Below are positions 23,081-36,463 of a DNA stretch of 64,000 nucleotides, piece by piece. Origin of the DNA: Girardinichthys multiradiatus (lineage: Eukaryota; Chordata; Actinopteri; Cyprinodontiformes; Goodeidae); contig NC_061797.1 of assembly GCF_021462225.1 (NCBI RefSeq), positions 33,692,147-33,756,146 on the forward strand, written 5' to 3'. The notes under the pieces were generated by a model that saw only the letters and a program-made list of their open reading frames with translations, ran no database searches and had not been told where the DNA came from. Made by a program: the position numbers and the translations under genes. Each line of letters starts with the position of its first letter. Position 1 is the first letter of the stretch.

Positions 23081-26000
23081 CTACAGAAAAAAATTAAATA
23101 AATGAGAGGAGAATAAAAACTTAAAAGATTAGGAAAAAGTAAGAGTAAGAAAGGTGAAGAGCAGGATTATTTCCAAAGAACACCAACACATGACAGTAAC
23201 ATACCAAAAAATGTCAAAATGACATAGAGCGATCTTGAAACAACATTCAAGAAATTACTATGGAAATTCACTTTTTCACTTTCCTCCACTAATGCTATGA
23301 ACATGTTGCATTTAGAGTTTTTTGGTGCTTATGATAATACATGAGAGCAAATTTCCTCCAATTTAATAATAGGCTAACTAGACAACATGAAAAATTGCTT
23401 TTCTATCCACAATCAAGACATTCACAAACATAAAAACAAACGCAAATGATTCACATTTTAGTGGTTGTAAAGAGAAAATTAAACAAACAATGAATTTGAC
23501 CAGTAATTCACAATTACAGGGAACAACTGAGATCATTATAAAGAACATAAAGATCTATGAAAAGTTAACTGTGACAGAGTACTCAGCCTTTGGGGTCCAT
23601 GTTTTTGACTTTGCTCTAAGTGGATGGTAAAAAAAATGTCTTGAGCATTACTAGTATAGGCCAAGTGTTTAAGGTCAGAAACTGAATTGTAGTTTCACTT
23701 AGATGTCTTGACTTTATAGTTGACCTTGACCCTAGTGGAGCTAGAGAATGATCTGAGAAGGGATGACTCATGAACCAATGTTTCAGGGTGTAACAGTATA
23801 TTAAAATGTAAGTTAAAATGTCTAAAATGATCTTATTGCTTCTATTAAAAGCTAGGGAAAACAAAGCAAGTGTTCGCAGTGCTGCAAAAATTATATAACA
23901 ATTTGTTATACAGCTATAATGATGTTAACCATAACATGTATTTAAAGTTATTTTGATTTTATTACATAGACTAACAGAGACATAGAATAAATCATGTTTA
24001 AATTTAGTAGTGATCTCTGTTTATTGTGGAAAATATTATACTTTTGGGGTTCTGCTCTTTCATTGCAAGTATAACAAACTAAACAAACTAAATTATTGAC
24101 CAGCTTGTCACTAATTAACAGACATGTAGCATGTAACTTACCAGCTAGAGTTTTAAAACAGCGATGGGTGGTGTGGTGATGCTTTAGTTTCAGCTATGAC
24201 AGTCAGTGCTTTTCTGTTAAAATAAATATCTCCAAATAGCATAATTTGTCATTCTTGTAGACCAATAGGAAAAATATAGAAGCCATCTTTAGGTCAACAA
24301 ACCTACACTATGCAGAAACATGTGGAGGAGGAGGAATGTTGTGCTACTCTGTACTTCATACAACTTAAAAAAACTCTGGTCACTCCATTTTTCTGGCACC
24401 ATATTTAAACCGTAGGAACAGTTGGGCAAAAAACCTTTCTGATATACCTTGACACCAGTAACCGGCCGGTCCCTTATGCAAATTTTTGTGTGTGAGACTG
24501 TCTTCAAGTCTTCAAAGTTAAAAAGAAAATAATCCTTTCAGAAAGAGGCAGAGACGCTAATCCGAAAGCTATGGACAAAAAGTCACATGACTATCACATG
24601 GCTGTGCAAGGGAAAAAAATGAACACGAGACCAGAAGGAAGGAAATTTCACTTCATGGAAAACTGTTTGAAGGCAATCCCACAACCTCCTCCTCCCCTGG
24701 CATTTACATCCCACTGTACTGCTATATAATGGACATACACAGAGACACACACTATTCCTAACTCACACAGTAACTCACATGCCCACACCCACAGAGATGC
24801 AGCATAGCAGTAATGGTGCTGTGTGAAGGGCAAGCAGATCAAGGTGACTGAGCGGACTGAGGGAGCGTGCTGCGCTGCTAAGTGCTACCGCTAACCGCTA
24901 ACGGCTTTCCCAGATGGTGATATGTGTGCGTGTTTGTCAGGGATAGACAGAAAGGGAGAGAGTGAAATAAGATTACCAGTTGTATGAGAACATAAATTCA
25001 TGCAAGATTAGGCATACGTGCACGTCTACGTGCATGCATGCAACTAAACAGTAAACACTGCGATTTTGCCACATTATCAACTGATTCATGAGCCTGACTG
25101 CTAACGGACTGAGGCACTAATACCGCTTTCCTATGTGCCAAACTATTTTTAAAACTGTATGTAACCTGAATTTTAAATGCCGAAAATGAAAATAAAGCGA
25201 CCCTCTTTATTGTGTAATATTAGGAGCGTATTGTTGACGTAGAGCGCAGAGTTGCTCTAACCGCTCTCAAGAACCACCAATAATGAAGACGACCGCCACT
25301 ATGAAACTATACAAGGAACAAGACAACACATCCACATCATTTTAACAAGCACAGGTAAGACATTATGCCATGCTCAGGGTCTCCACCATGTTGAAATGTG
25401 CTTTACTTTGCTGAAATGTTTTAATTGCAACATGAATGCTATTTTTTAGTTACTGTTGTTTAGATTCTGTTAGTTTTAATCTCTACTTTTAATTTACTCA
25501 ACTGACAAGCTTAAAATAAAATATTTTTAATTTCATTTTTTTTCAACTCAGCCAAATTTTTTTAATGAAATGATCTGTTTGATAGAACTGTGTTCGTTCA
25601 CATCATATAAAAGTGAGTTATGTATTAGCAAGATTTCTGCAGCTCTAGCATAACCACATTACAAACAACCCTTTAGCAAAGTTGAAATGTTTCTTAAAAT
25701 TATAACAATTTTTATGCTTTTTTTCTTCTCTTTCTTATGCATTCATCCTTTGTTCTCTTCTTCTTACCACTTCATTTTATCCCTTTCTCTGTCTCCCATT
25801 TGTACTTTGTATTGGGTCTCTTTTTTTCTCCCTCTCTGGTCTCCATACTACATAAACAATGCAGGAAGCTGACCTTTTAGGTTAACAGGTTTTTATGCTA
25901 GCTCTACTCAGCACTCACACTGATTCAATTACCACCAAAAGGTCCACTGAACCCAACGAATAACCAAGTAGCCCATCTCCCTTTCTCTTCATGTCCATGC

Positions 26001-28475
26001 AGGAGCGTTTCCCTGCATGCTTGCAAATTGTTGTGGATGGTCGAGTTCCTACTCTATGTTGAATGTTTAATCAGACAACGCATTTATTTAGCACATTTTT
26101 TGTGGCATGGTCTAATTAGGATTCCTTGCAGACTTCCAAACAATGGAGGACACCAGCAGAAAATGCTAAACAATTTTAAAGCAACATTGATTTAAGTCAC
26201 CTTGATCCGGTTACCATCAACAACTCAAAAGAACCCTTGTTGTTGCCCCTATCCTTCCACTGTTCCCTCCCTCTCTCCTGCCTTCTCACCCTCTCCTTTC
26301 TCTGTGTTGAGTGTTATTTAGGCTTTACTGAGGCGTGTAAAATTCTGCAATTTGAAGGGCTGTTAAGTTTTTCAATTGAAATTTTCATTTAAAATGCACT
26401 TGATGCATTTTTTGAAGGGGAAGGCTGGGAAAGGTAGAGTGGAGGGTGGATGCCAATGCTTTACTGATTTCTAGACAGAAAGAAGCAAGTTTTAGATTGC
26501 ATTAGCTCCATCTAGATTTTGTGACTCGTGTGTTCCCTCCTTCTCACCTCCTATGTTTTTCCATCCCTCATCCTACAATTTCAAAGTGTTCCATACATTT
26601 CTACCCCTTTTAAAAATCTCTTCAGTCTCCTTGCCTTCTTGTCTCATTTTCTTGCCCCTCTCCCTTCACCCCTACATCTGCCCCTCCCACCTTTACTCCT
26701 CCTCTCTCCAGTAAAAAAAAAAAAAACAGTAGCAGAAGGCTAAAACAGGATTGCAGGGCCGCCAAGCCTTAAATCACATTTATAAGGATTTGGTTAGCAT
26801 AGTAATAACACAATCAACTGACAAGGGCTTGGAAGAGGGGGAAGAGGTGAGGGAGAATATGTGTGTGTAAGTGTGTATTTGGGAGTGTAGTTTCTCATCC
26901 ATCCTTGTGCATACATTCTACATGTGTGTATTTAACAATTGGTGTACGTTTAGGTGTGTATATCTGTGTGTCCGTGTAAGGGAAAAGAAGACGGGTATTA
27001 TTTTTAGCCGTGCACAGGGTTACAAGCATGTGTGTGTGGTTGTGGGCATGAGTTTTGTGTGTGACTGGGTGACTGGGCTTTTGAAGGTGATTCAAGGCTC
27101 CTAGGAGTCATAATGAGAACAAATGCTGAGCTTTACTGTTATCAAGATACTTACAACAAGGTGTCAAAACGTGACAAGTAATACGGGGGGAATTTACATT
27201 GCATTTCATATCTTTACTTTGCTGCAGATTATTTAAAGTCATTGCGGCTTTAGGATTCTCTGAAGAGGCGGTCAAAAAGAGGATGAGGTATGACCAAGGT
27301 CGTAGGCTAGCATATCCTAAGATGCACATGAGCCTTTCAGTAACTGCAACTACCATAATAGTTTTTAAATGTTAACAAATAATTTAATATCCTTTGCAGG
27401 CACTGATGATTTAGGACGATCTATTTAATACTATAAAAGTCACCTTTTGACCTAAACAGTAAAGAAAGAGGAAAAAACTAAGAAGTGGCTTATAGAACTA
27501 AAATGAGAAAGTTTGTTTTTTTAGGATTATTAACATAAATAATGACCATCAGTACCAGATCTGAGCCAGGGCACATTGTCACTGTAAACACATATAAAGT
27601 CGGGAAAACAGCATACACAGAAAAAGTAAATCCACCCATCTTGTCATTCAGTTTTTCAATGCTTGAACTATGTTCTCCAAATTTGTAAATCTAGAATTTC
27701 AAATTCCTTACAAATATACTATCAATTAGGTTCAGAAATGTCAAAGTATCACCTTGTTCTTGCAAATTTAAATATGACTTCTGCTCGATATTATAATAAA
27801 TACTTTCCTTACCTTAAAAGCTAAATTGAAAGTAATGGATTAACATAAAGATATGATTACCTTTAAAAAAATATTATTTCGGTATGGGGCACATGACGTT
27901 CATTACCAACATACCAGCACAAGAAACTCAAAAAGGTCTGTAAACATTGCCTACAGACATATTTCCAAAACTCTGAGCCGTTCAGTCAGGACTTTTAGAG
28001 ATCTTCAAGATGACCTGGAATTAGCAAGTACAGTTTTATTATGAATGCTATAAATAATGCATAAAACATGCGTTTTTGCACACTTATCATGCAAGACTCC
28101 ACTGCTGAAGAAAAAACATGTTGAAGCTTGTTTAAAGCTTGCTGCATAACATAAAAAAGCTTTTCTACTAGATATTTAGAATAAATTAGAATGTTTTGAT
28201 GAGCCTCATCTTTGACATTTAAAGTATCTTTGAAAAGAACAAACTTTAAGCAGGTATTAAAAATACTTTTCCATAAGCCCACATTTCTGTATTTTTTTTA
28301 ATCAGTCTGTGTGTAAATCTATATAATGCGTTTCACTTAGTGAACTGAGTTACTGAAATAAAGAAAAAATATTATTTCTTGAATATAACTGTAGTTAAAT
28401 CCAGAAAAAAGCAAGTATCTATAAATACACTAGAGCTAAGACAATATAGTATCAAATTAGATAAAAAGGTATAAT

Positions 28476-29637
28476 TACCGTATTTTCCGCACTATAAGGC
28501 GCACTTAAAAACCATTAATTTTCTCAAAAAATGACAGTGCGCCTTGTAATCCGGAGCGCCTTATATATGGATCAATTGGTTAATTGGTTGATCCATACTG
28601 GTTGTACACGGCGCTCTGTCAAAATGTTTCAGTACGACTGGTAGCCGCACCGCTTGCAGCATTACGGCTACCGTAGTCAGGGGCGTCGCCGAAGTAATAG
28701 CGGTAAACACCTGTACTGTGCTTACTCCTAGTCCAACACCACTTGTGTGTGTATAAGGTTTGAATGTACTGTTGCAGGAATTGCCTGAACTATATGTGAT
28801 TAGAAGCTCAGTGTGTGGGGTGTATGTTTCGTGTGTGTGTATGGAAGATGTTGACATTACTCCTCCGGACAGAGGTGGCGCTGTGTGCTGCCGTAGCTGA
28901 GAATCAAGAGTGAAGGAGTGACGTCGGTATTATTGTGTGTGTGGGGTGGGTAAAGACGGCGACCGGAGCAGTGGTGTATGAGTCTGTAAGCCCTGTGTTT
29001 TTACGTGCTGCAAAGTCATTAAAAAGAACCCCGAATCTCGTCAACAACTCAGTGTTTTGATGCTGTTTCTTCATGCTCAACTCAGCAACGTATGAGTGAG
29101 GGAGTTAACCCCGAGGAAACTAGTAACTTCGGCCCTGGAGAAAGCGTCTCCCCTGTGTCATCAGACTACGGTCAGGGGACAGAAACAGGAAAGGTTAACA
29201 GTACTAACGTTTGATTTAGTGCATCAAACTGTTTCTTTTACGTGTTTACTGAATCAGGGAAAAGTTCCCTTTCACGTTTTAACTAACGTTTGATTTCAAC
29301 TTCATAGACTCCAATGCATTCCTAACGTGCGGTTGGCTCTATTCAATAGATTTCTATGTAGAGGAGACCTTACCATGAGAGTGAATGGAGTTATCAGAAC
29401 GCTGGTTTGTAGTGTATTAATAAAGTTTGACTGACTGTTTTGTTGACATTCTCTTTAGCACAGCTCCATCTAGTGGATGCATAACGCAACCCCAGTCAAA
29501 CGTTTGACTGCAGTAGCTTCTATTCTATGCGCCTTATAATCCGGTGCGCCCTATATATGAAAAAAGTTCTAAAATAGACCATTCATTGAAGGTGCGCCTT
29601 ATAATCCGGTGCGCCTTATAGTGCGGAAAATACGGTA
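28476..29637. mobile_element. MITE-like element with taccgtattttccgcactat inverted ends
   Basis: The left end at 28476 and right end finishing at 29637 are inverted repeats of at least 28 bases, continuing into ggcgcac. Inner copies of the gcgccttataatccgg motif recur at both ends (28539-28565, 29527-29560, 29592-29620). There is no transposase. The 1.16-kb interior is GC-richer than the flanks. The superfamily is not clear to me; target duplication is ambiguous. Confidence 0.8.
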
Positions 29638-30324
29638 TATGACACAGATCAGTCTAAAAAAGAAAACTTAAGGTTTTAAAGGTGGCAATAGACTATGCAA
29701 CTGATAAACAGGAAAGTATTCCTCAGGTGGATTCCTAGTATGGCTTAAGACGCTGTACATAGATTGGGAAGTAAGGATGAAGAAGATTAAGAAGGAAGAA
29801 AATAAAAGGGGGAAGGAAAATGTACTCAAACAATAATGGGCTTCCCCCAGCCTCAGCGGTGCTCAGTCTCAAAAGGTAAAAATCCTATGACCAGTTTAAA
29901 TAAGTTGCGAAGTCCAGGTCTACAAAATAATGAAATCGTCACTGTCTACTTAAAACTACGGTTCATAAAAACACAGAGGAATCAAACTCTGGGTTGCTTT
30001 ATGTTAGCCTAAGCAGGAGAGATTTGCTCAAGACAACTCAATGGTAATCACAGCCTCCAATGAACTGCAAAAGCAGAGTTGTTACTCATCAACCCTGGCC
30101 TGGTTAGTTAAGTTGAACTATCATTTTAAGAATTCAACAAATAAAATCAGATGACGCAAGCTTTACTTAGTATTGCTTATGTGATTTCTGCTCATTTGTG
30201 ATTTGTAAAGTGTGTTAAACAGAAAAGAAAATTATTACCTGTCATCATAAAAACAAAAACTTTTGCTGAAGCTATTTTGTACTAGGATTGCATGCAAACT
30301 CAGATATTTAAACTTTAAAAAATA

Positions 30325-31582
30325 CAGGGGTTGGACAATGAAACACCTGTCATTTTAGTGTGGGAGGTTTCATGGCTAAATTGGACCAGCGTGGTAGCCA
30401 GTCTTCATAGATTGCACATTGCACCAGTAAGAGCAGAGTGTGAAGGTTCAATTAGCAGGGTAAGAGCACAGTTTTGCTCAAAATATTGAAATGCACACAA
30501 CATTATGGGTGACATACCAGAGTTCAAAAGAGGACAAATTGTTGGTGCACGTCTTGCTGGCGCATTTGTGACCAAGACGGCAAGTCTTTGTGATGTATCA
30601 AGAGCCACGGTATCCAGGGTAATGTCAGCATACCACCAAGAAGGACGAACCACATCCAACAGGATTAACTGTGGACGCAAGAGGAAGCTGTCTGAAAGGG
30701 ATGTTCGGGTGCTAACCCGGATTGTATCCAAAAAACATAAAACCACGGCTGCCCAAATCACGGCAGAATTAAATGTGCACCTCAACTCTCCTGTTTCCAC
30801 CAGAACTGTCCGTCAGGAGCTCCACAGGGTCAATATACACGGCCGGGCTGCTATAGCCAAACCTTTGGTCACTTATGCCAATGCCAAACGTCGGTTTCAA
30901 TGGTGCAAGGAACGCAAATCTTGGGCTGTGGACAATGTGAAACATGTATTGTTCTCTGATGAGTCCACCTTTACTGTTTTCCCCACATCCGGGACAGTTA
31001 CGGTGTGGAGAAGCCCAAAGAAGCGTACCACCCACACTGTTGCATGCCCAGAGTGAAGCGTGGGGGTGGATCAGTGATGGTTTGGGCTGCCATATCATGA
31101 CATTCCCTCGGCCCAATACTTGTGCTAGATGGGCGCATCACTGCCAAGGACTACCATTCTTGAGGACCATGTGCATCCAATGGTTCAAACATTGTATCCT
31201 GAAGGCGGTGCCGTGCATCAGGATGACAATGCACCAATACACACAGCAAAACTGGTCAAAGATTGGTTTGATGAACATGAAAGTGAAGTTGAACATCTCC
31301 CATGGCCTGCACAGTCACCAGATCTAAATATTATTGAGCCACTTTGGGGTGTTTTGGAGGAGCGAGTCAGGAAACGTTTTCCTCCACCAGTATCACGTAA
31401 TGACCTGGCCACTATCCTGCAAGAAGAATGGCTTAAAATCCCTCTGACCACTGTGCAGGACTTGTATATGTCATTCCCAAGACAAATTGATGCCGTATTG
31501 GTCGCAAAAGGAGGCCCTACACCATACTAATAAATTATTGTGGTCTAAAACCAGGTGTTTCAGTTTCATTGTCCAACCCCTG
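30325..31582 (+). mobile_element. Tc1 element (family A), nearly full length
   Basis: 1,258 bp between TA dinucleotides at 30323-30324 and 31583-31584. Both ends read caggggttggacaatgaaac; the left end lacks a 6-base tgaaac unit present on the right and in the copies at 1480 and 2468. It carries one transposase gene broken by small frame changes. Family A ends also flank the composite at 1480-2468. Confidence 0.93.
30505..31530 (+). pseudogene. Tc1 transposase (family A), lightly broken
   Basis: The first 183 codons are open: paired helix-turn-helix region (EFKRGQIVGARLAGAF, TVSRVMSAYH), a GRKRK basic motif near residue 57, then VLFSDESTFTVF with the first catalytic Asp at residue 152. The frame is lost near 31055. 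The next block (VKRGGGSVMVWAAIS) follows in another frame and ends at a TGA. After one more shift near 31160, frame 31129-31530 reads HQDDNAPIHTAKLV (second Asp) and SPDLNIIEPLWGVLEER (catalytic Glu), ending AKGGPTPY. The total would be close to the usual 340 residues. Confidence 0.9.
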
Positions 31583-32844
31583 TATATAGGTTAGTACAAG
31601 TAATTTATATTATTTGTATCTCTTTAAGTAGGACAGAATTTCAGATTATGCTTTAAATACAATATTCTATTGGGAATAAGTGACAAAAATGTAAGGAAAA
31701 AAGACGGGAATGTTTTATTAATGCAGCCTATTATAAATAAAAATAAAATGAATTCTTTGTGTTCTGTCATTACCTCTAACTTCGTCTCTGTAGCTTCTTT
31801 CACCTGTACAGCTCCTCTATCTCACTATGCTACGATTTAGTTTGGGTGATGAAGGATTATCCTTTTTATGTTTTAATGTTATTTAATGTTCTTACACACA
31901 TACACCCACATTTTCACTTTCTAAGACTGCTTTGGTAAGAGTATTTTGTTCAAGTGGTGCTTTATTCGTCCTCTTTATTCATATTCTTCATAGCACTCTG
32001 AAATATGCACCTCTCCTCCATTGCGTGCACAGGCACACATTTACACACACAGACACAAGCTCTTAGATCACTTAGCTGGTGTGAACATGGGAGTAGACAG
32101 AGGAAAGGGAGCTGTCCAACACGGCTAGAGTTTATGTTCACAGGAGCCGTCTGTCTGTTCTGCAGCGACAGGAATTCATAGGGACCAAATTATATTAAAA
32201 AGATGGATATAAAACTTTAATGGAATGATAAAAAGGAAAGAAAAGCACGTGGTTCTCCCTCTGTTCTGTCATTAGTTCACTCTTTCCTTTTCCTCTTTCT
32301 TGTTCTGTTCCTCTTTTTATCCCTTTTCATCTATATTTTTATCTTTATTTTTTACCCTAGTTTTTATCTTACATTTCTTTTTACTTCTGTAAAAAGTAAA
32401 AAAAAACTTTTTTGTGCAACAAAGAAAAAAGTCGGAATAAGTAGAGAAAATAAAATATATACTAGGATAGCTAAAATAGTACATGTTGGCATATTTTCTA
32501 TAAAATAGAATGACAATTTTATGGACACTTATCAGAAAAAAACTGTTAAATGGTGTCCTTCATTAGCTACCTGTTTGTAAAAGAATATCTACATCTTTAA
32601 AAAAAAAAAACAAGTGTCAGGGCAATTTGCGAAGGGCTTTTTAATATCAAATAGCTATTCTGATTGGATAACATCTCACCAATTGACCAAATATGCAAAA
32701 TGATGTTTTATCCGTCTCCAAAAAGACGAATCATGCCAGAGAGAATATTCTTCTTGAAGAAATCACTTGTTCACCTTCTTAAGACTCAGTAAAATGGTCC
32801 AGCATTGTTAAAATTTCTTGATGCAACAAAGTGTGGCTATGACC

Positions 32845-33056
32845 AACATTTTTATTTATTATTTTTTGGCAATAGAGGCCTTTATTTTTGATAGTAGGCA
32901 GACAGGAAGTTGGGGCAAAGAGACGGGGAGACATTCGGTAAAGGTCGCCGGGTCCGGGACTCGAACCCGGGACGGTCGCGTCGAAGACTATAGCCTGTAT
33001 AGCCTGTATATATATGGTCGCGTGCTAACCTCTACACCACCAGCACCGATCATTTC
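32845..33056 (-). mobile_element. tRNA-derived SINE
   Basis: On the minus strand the head near 33050 has an A box (tagaggttagcacg, 33021-33034) and a B box (ggttcgagtcc, 32957-32967). The body follows with gtctccccgtctctttgccc-type sequence, and the tail is rich in A/T with aaaaataaaggcctc. An internal tagcctgta duplication separates the boxes more than in a real tRNA. It is a SINE, not a tRNA gene. Confidence 0.85.
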
Positions 33057-33126
33057 TAGTGATCAATAACGTCAAGAAAAGGCCTTTGACAATGTTGCAC
33101 ATATTCTAACCAGGACCTTATCAAAT

Positions 33127-33850
33127 AGGGTGTATTCACACTTGCCACTTTTGGTCCGCTTTAAACGGACCAGAGTTCGTTTCCCTCCTTGGTCCGGACC
33201 TTTTGTGCAGGTGTGAATACAATCAAGCGAACGCTTGTCCGGACCAAACAACCGGACCGAGACCCACTTTTTGAGGTGGTCTCGGTCCGTTTCCAAACGT
33301 ACTCTGGTGCGGTTCGCTTATGGTCTGAATACAAACCGGCCCCGATCCGAACCAACTACAAAAAGCGTACATTTCCTTGTACATAAAAAGCCACCGTAGC
33401 CGGTAGCAAAGGTGTGTGTTGTAAGGTAATCATACCTGATAAGCTGTGTGTTGCTTTAGCAACGCTACTGGTTTGCTGTGGGAAAAGGCACGTAGAGAAC
33501 GTGGGCGTTCAGCACGCATTCTCCGACGGGGTTCTAAACTTATAAATGGGACGTCTCAAAGTCTGTGTTGAATGAGCTGCTCTTCACCCTCACAATAATA
33601 TTGCAGCTTTAATAATGGTACAAATATGCAGAACACAGGTGCTGCACGCAGCACGTCTACAGTTGTTTTCCTACATTTCCGGGTCTGTGCTCTGTCCCGC
33701 CCCCGTCATTTATGTCCAATGGGAACAATGATCGTTACCCGCATGGCGTTGTTTACAAGTAATAGTTCACTTACAAAAAGTACAATGTGAAAACAAACCG
33801 CACCAAATGAAAAAAAACAAACAAATTCGCTTTTGGTCCGGACCAAACAA
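33127..33850. mobile_element. Non-autonomous DNA element with ggtccggacc motifs
   Basis: It starts agggtgtattcacacttgcc and contains repeated tggtccggaccaaa words in both orientations (near 33190, 33235 and 33835), typical of subterminal repeats of a fish DNA transposon. A matching right terminus is not evident, so it is probably truncated. No coding sequence is recognised. Confidence 0.6.
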
Positions 33851-34000
33851 GCAGACCAAATGACTTTCCTGTTGTTAATACAAATGTAATATTAATGTCA
33901 ACCTTCTATGAGAACCACAGAAGAAAAAAATTGTAAATTTACTTCGGTAGTCTAGTATGTTCTGCTGCAACATACAACCTTTCACAAGTGCTGATAGACA

Positions 34001-34053
34001 TATTCAGTCTGTCCTGTGCGCATCCATTACTTTGTGGTTTGGCTCTGTTAGGA
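34001..34053 (+). mobile_element. Small L2-like LINE fragment
   Basis: It has attcagtctgtcctgtgcgc and tttgtggtttggctctgt, matching attcagtctgtcctgtcttc and gtgtggtttggctcat of the LINE at 19247-19290. Confidence 0.65.
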
Positions 34054-34184
34054 ATAACCTTTATTAATATGCTCATATCTGTTTTTCCCTTTTATACTAT
34101 AGTGAAATAAATATAAGTTCTAGTGTTTCCCTTTTGTTACAATAGGATAAGAATGCTCATAGACATACAGTACAAGGATAAATT

Positions 34185-34570
34185 TCAATTCAATTCAGTT
34201 TTATTTATATAGCGCTAATTCACAACACATGTTGTCTCAAGGCACTTCACAACAGTCAGGTACATACATTCCAATTAATCCTAACAATTGAACAGTGCTG
34301 TCGGAGTTAGCTTTTTATTCAAATTGGATAAAAAGTTTTTCTATCTAAGGAAACCCAGCAGATTGCATCCAGTCAGTGACTTGCAGCATTCCCTCCTCCT
34401 GAATGAGCATGTAGAGACAGTGGACAGTCACTGGCGTTGACTTTGCAGCAATCCCTCATACTGAGTATGCATGTAGCGACAGCGGAGAGGAAAAACTCCC
34501 TTTTAACAGGAAGAAACCTCCAGCAGAACCAGGCTCAGTGTGAGCGGCCATCTGCCACGACCGACTGGCC
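34185..34570 (+). repeat. Interspersed repeat, attcaattca...atagcgc family
   Basis: The most complete copy in the window: tttatttatatagcgctaat, then gttgtctcaaggcacttcac, ttgcagcattccctcctcct, tttgcagcaatccctcatac and gagcggccatctgccacgac. The same blocks, broken by insertions, occur at 6945-10620. Family classification unknown to me. Confidence 0.7.
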
Positions 34571-35884
34571 CAAGGATTGTCATAAATGACCTGAGGCTGG
34601 GGCACTGGGGTAGATAGTGGAGCAGCTGGTATAACTGGGTTGATTAAGAAAGCTACAGCACACTTAGATCAAGTATGGACACCCGCTACTACACAATCTA
34701 ACAGATAGACACCACAATGGTGACACATAGTCTACTGATAATCACTGAGGGAGAGCACATCCATTGCATTGGAGTGCCAGATATAAAAACTGTATGTGAC
34801 CTTCTATCGAGGCTCTTCGTCATCCTCTAACAGACTGCGACGGTCCGAGACGGGAGCCTCAGCGCTGATCTCTGTAATCATTCCTCTGTCTTAACTTAGA
34901 TTAAAAAGAACTAAAAGTTAGAAACTGGTTGAGAGTCGTTCCTTTAAGAGTCTTTAGATAGAGTGTGCGATCGCTTCATGTGGACAAGGACCGGAGGGCT
35001 CCAAGGCGTCTGACCGCCAGCAGGGTGCGGTAGCTCGGACAAATTGGTGTTTCCGCCCACGCCCCGGAAGCAAAAACCACTTTTGGATAGGATAGGGTTG
35101 CCACGGAAGGACAACACATCACAGCAGCGGCCGCAACAGGTAAGGAGATTCCTATTAAAAATCTCCAGTGTTTTTCCTGTAAAAACACTCTGGCTGTGTT
35201 GTTAGTTCTGAGTGAGCTGTTTTTGTAATTCTTGGAGGCAGAGAAATGGTTCAGAATAATTGTTGCGAACGCGTTAATGAGTGATAAGACGTGTTAATAA
35301 GCGGTGCGATTTTAACTGTGACAGCCCGGGAAGAAAGGTACAATCTTCTAAAAGACAGCTAAAATCTAAGGGTGTAGGTTTTGAGTTCCTTTATTGTACA
35401 CAAGGGAAGATCGGTTTCCTTCACACACAATATAAAAGCTACATCCCTGAATGAGACACCATACTTGGCTAGGGTTTGAACGGGTCCTGAGTTCCGCTTA
35501 ACGGAATTCGAAAGCGCTGCCAAGGGGGAAGTATTAGGTTTCGATAGCTTCTTGAACTTCTTAAAAGATTCAAAAAGTTGCTTACTTCCTTGTGAGTAAA
35601 ACACGCAGAGATAAATGCGCATCCTCGGTTTAGGTTTCGATGGTTCCTGTTTGCTCAGAATTAGCACAAAAGCCACCACCGAGAGGGAGTCTTGAGTTTT
35701 GATAGCTCTCTAATTTTTCCATAAGAAAAATTTTAAAGCCACTGGCTCCTTTTTGAATAAACAGCTGTATAAAGATAAAAGTGTAATATCAACTGGCCAG
35801 TGTGGATGTGTGTGAGTCGATAACAGCGAGCAGACTGAAGTGACGGGGGACATATTACACTGACGGACACTGACTGACTGCTAC

Positions 35885-35928
35885 ATGCTAAGCTAACACG
35901 CTAAGCTAACAGGCTAAGCTAACAGACC
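35885..35928. repeat. Tandem gctaagctaaca repeat
   Basis: Three units of roughly 13 bases (gctaagctaacacgctaagc...) in a row. Confidence 0.85.
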
Positions 35929-36064
35929 CTAGCTCACGAATAAACTCTGCTGTGATAAGCTTTGGTGTCTGAGAGATAACAAAATAAGCTCTCATGTGGA
36001 CCAGGAAATGGTGCTGTACCGCCTGGTTGGCCAGAGTGTGTGAACGTGTGTGTGAAGTGAGAGA

Positions 36065-36243
36065 ATGACTGAGAGGTCACTAGAAAATGAGCTCCCAGCT
36101 TGTTCTCTTGGAACAATGCTTGGAGACAGGGAGGATAAATATATTAGCAAGTTTCAACCACAAAGACGCTTTAACAAGTTAAAACAACAGTTTGATGGAG
36201 CTTGTTTGGGTCCCGGAAATAATTGTCGAGTCACCAGAAAAGG
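36065..36243 (+). CDS. Possible first coding exon of an unknown plus-strand ORF
   Basis: Opens with Met at 36065 (MTERSLENELPACSLGTMLG) and runs 59 codons plus two bases to a consensus donor, gtaaga at 36244. An in-frame TGA lies just upstream at 36053. The stretch ISKFQPQRRFNKLKQQFDGA is basic and non-repetitive. I recognise no domain. It sits in the ush2a 19-kb intron on the opposite strand, downstream of a GC-rich patch near 34970-35140 that ends in caacaggtaagg, a possible non-coding first exon. It could belong to a transposon gene or be chance. Confidence 0.3.
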
Positions 36244-36463
36244 GTAAGAAAAATGTTTAAACCATTAAGTGACACAAAGTGGTTCCACTCTAAAAATGCT
36301 GTATTTACAGGGTAATCAAACTTTATGTGGCCAATGTTCGTTCATTTTGTCTGTCTGTTTTTGTGAAATGAATGTCTATTTCATGTTATGTAAAAATGAG
36401 GGTATAACAATTTAATTTAAATTGTTTTCTGATGTGAAACTAATGAGAATTTTGAGTTTTTAG

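Noticed and set aside
26528..26743. 71-codon frame rich in Leu, Pro and Ser
   Set aside because: Low-complexity CT-rich intron sequence without other gene signals.
32940..33040. Possible tRNA gene (A and B boxes)
   Set aside because: The boxes are followed by a SINE body and tail, and the inter-box segment has a duplication that spoils the cloverleaf.
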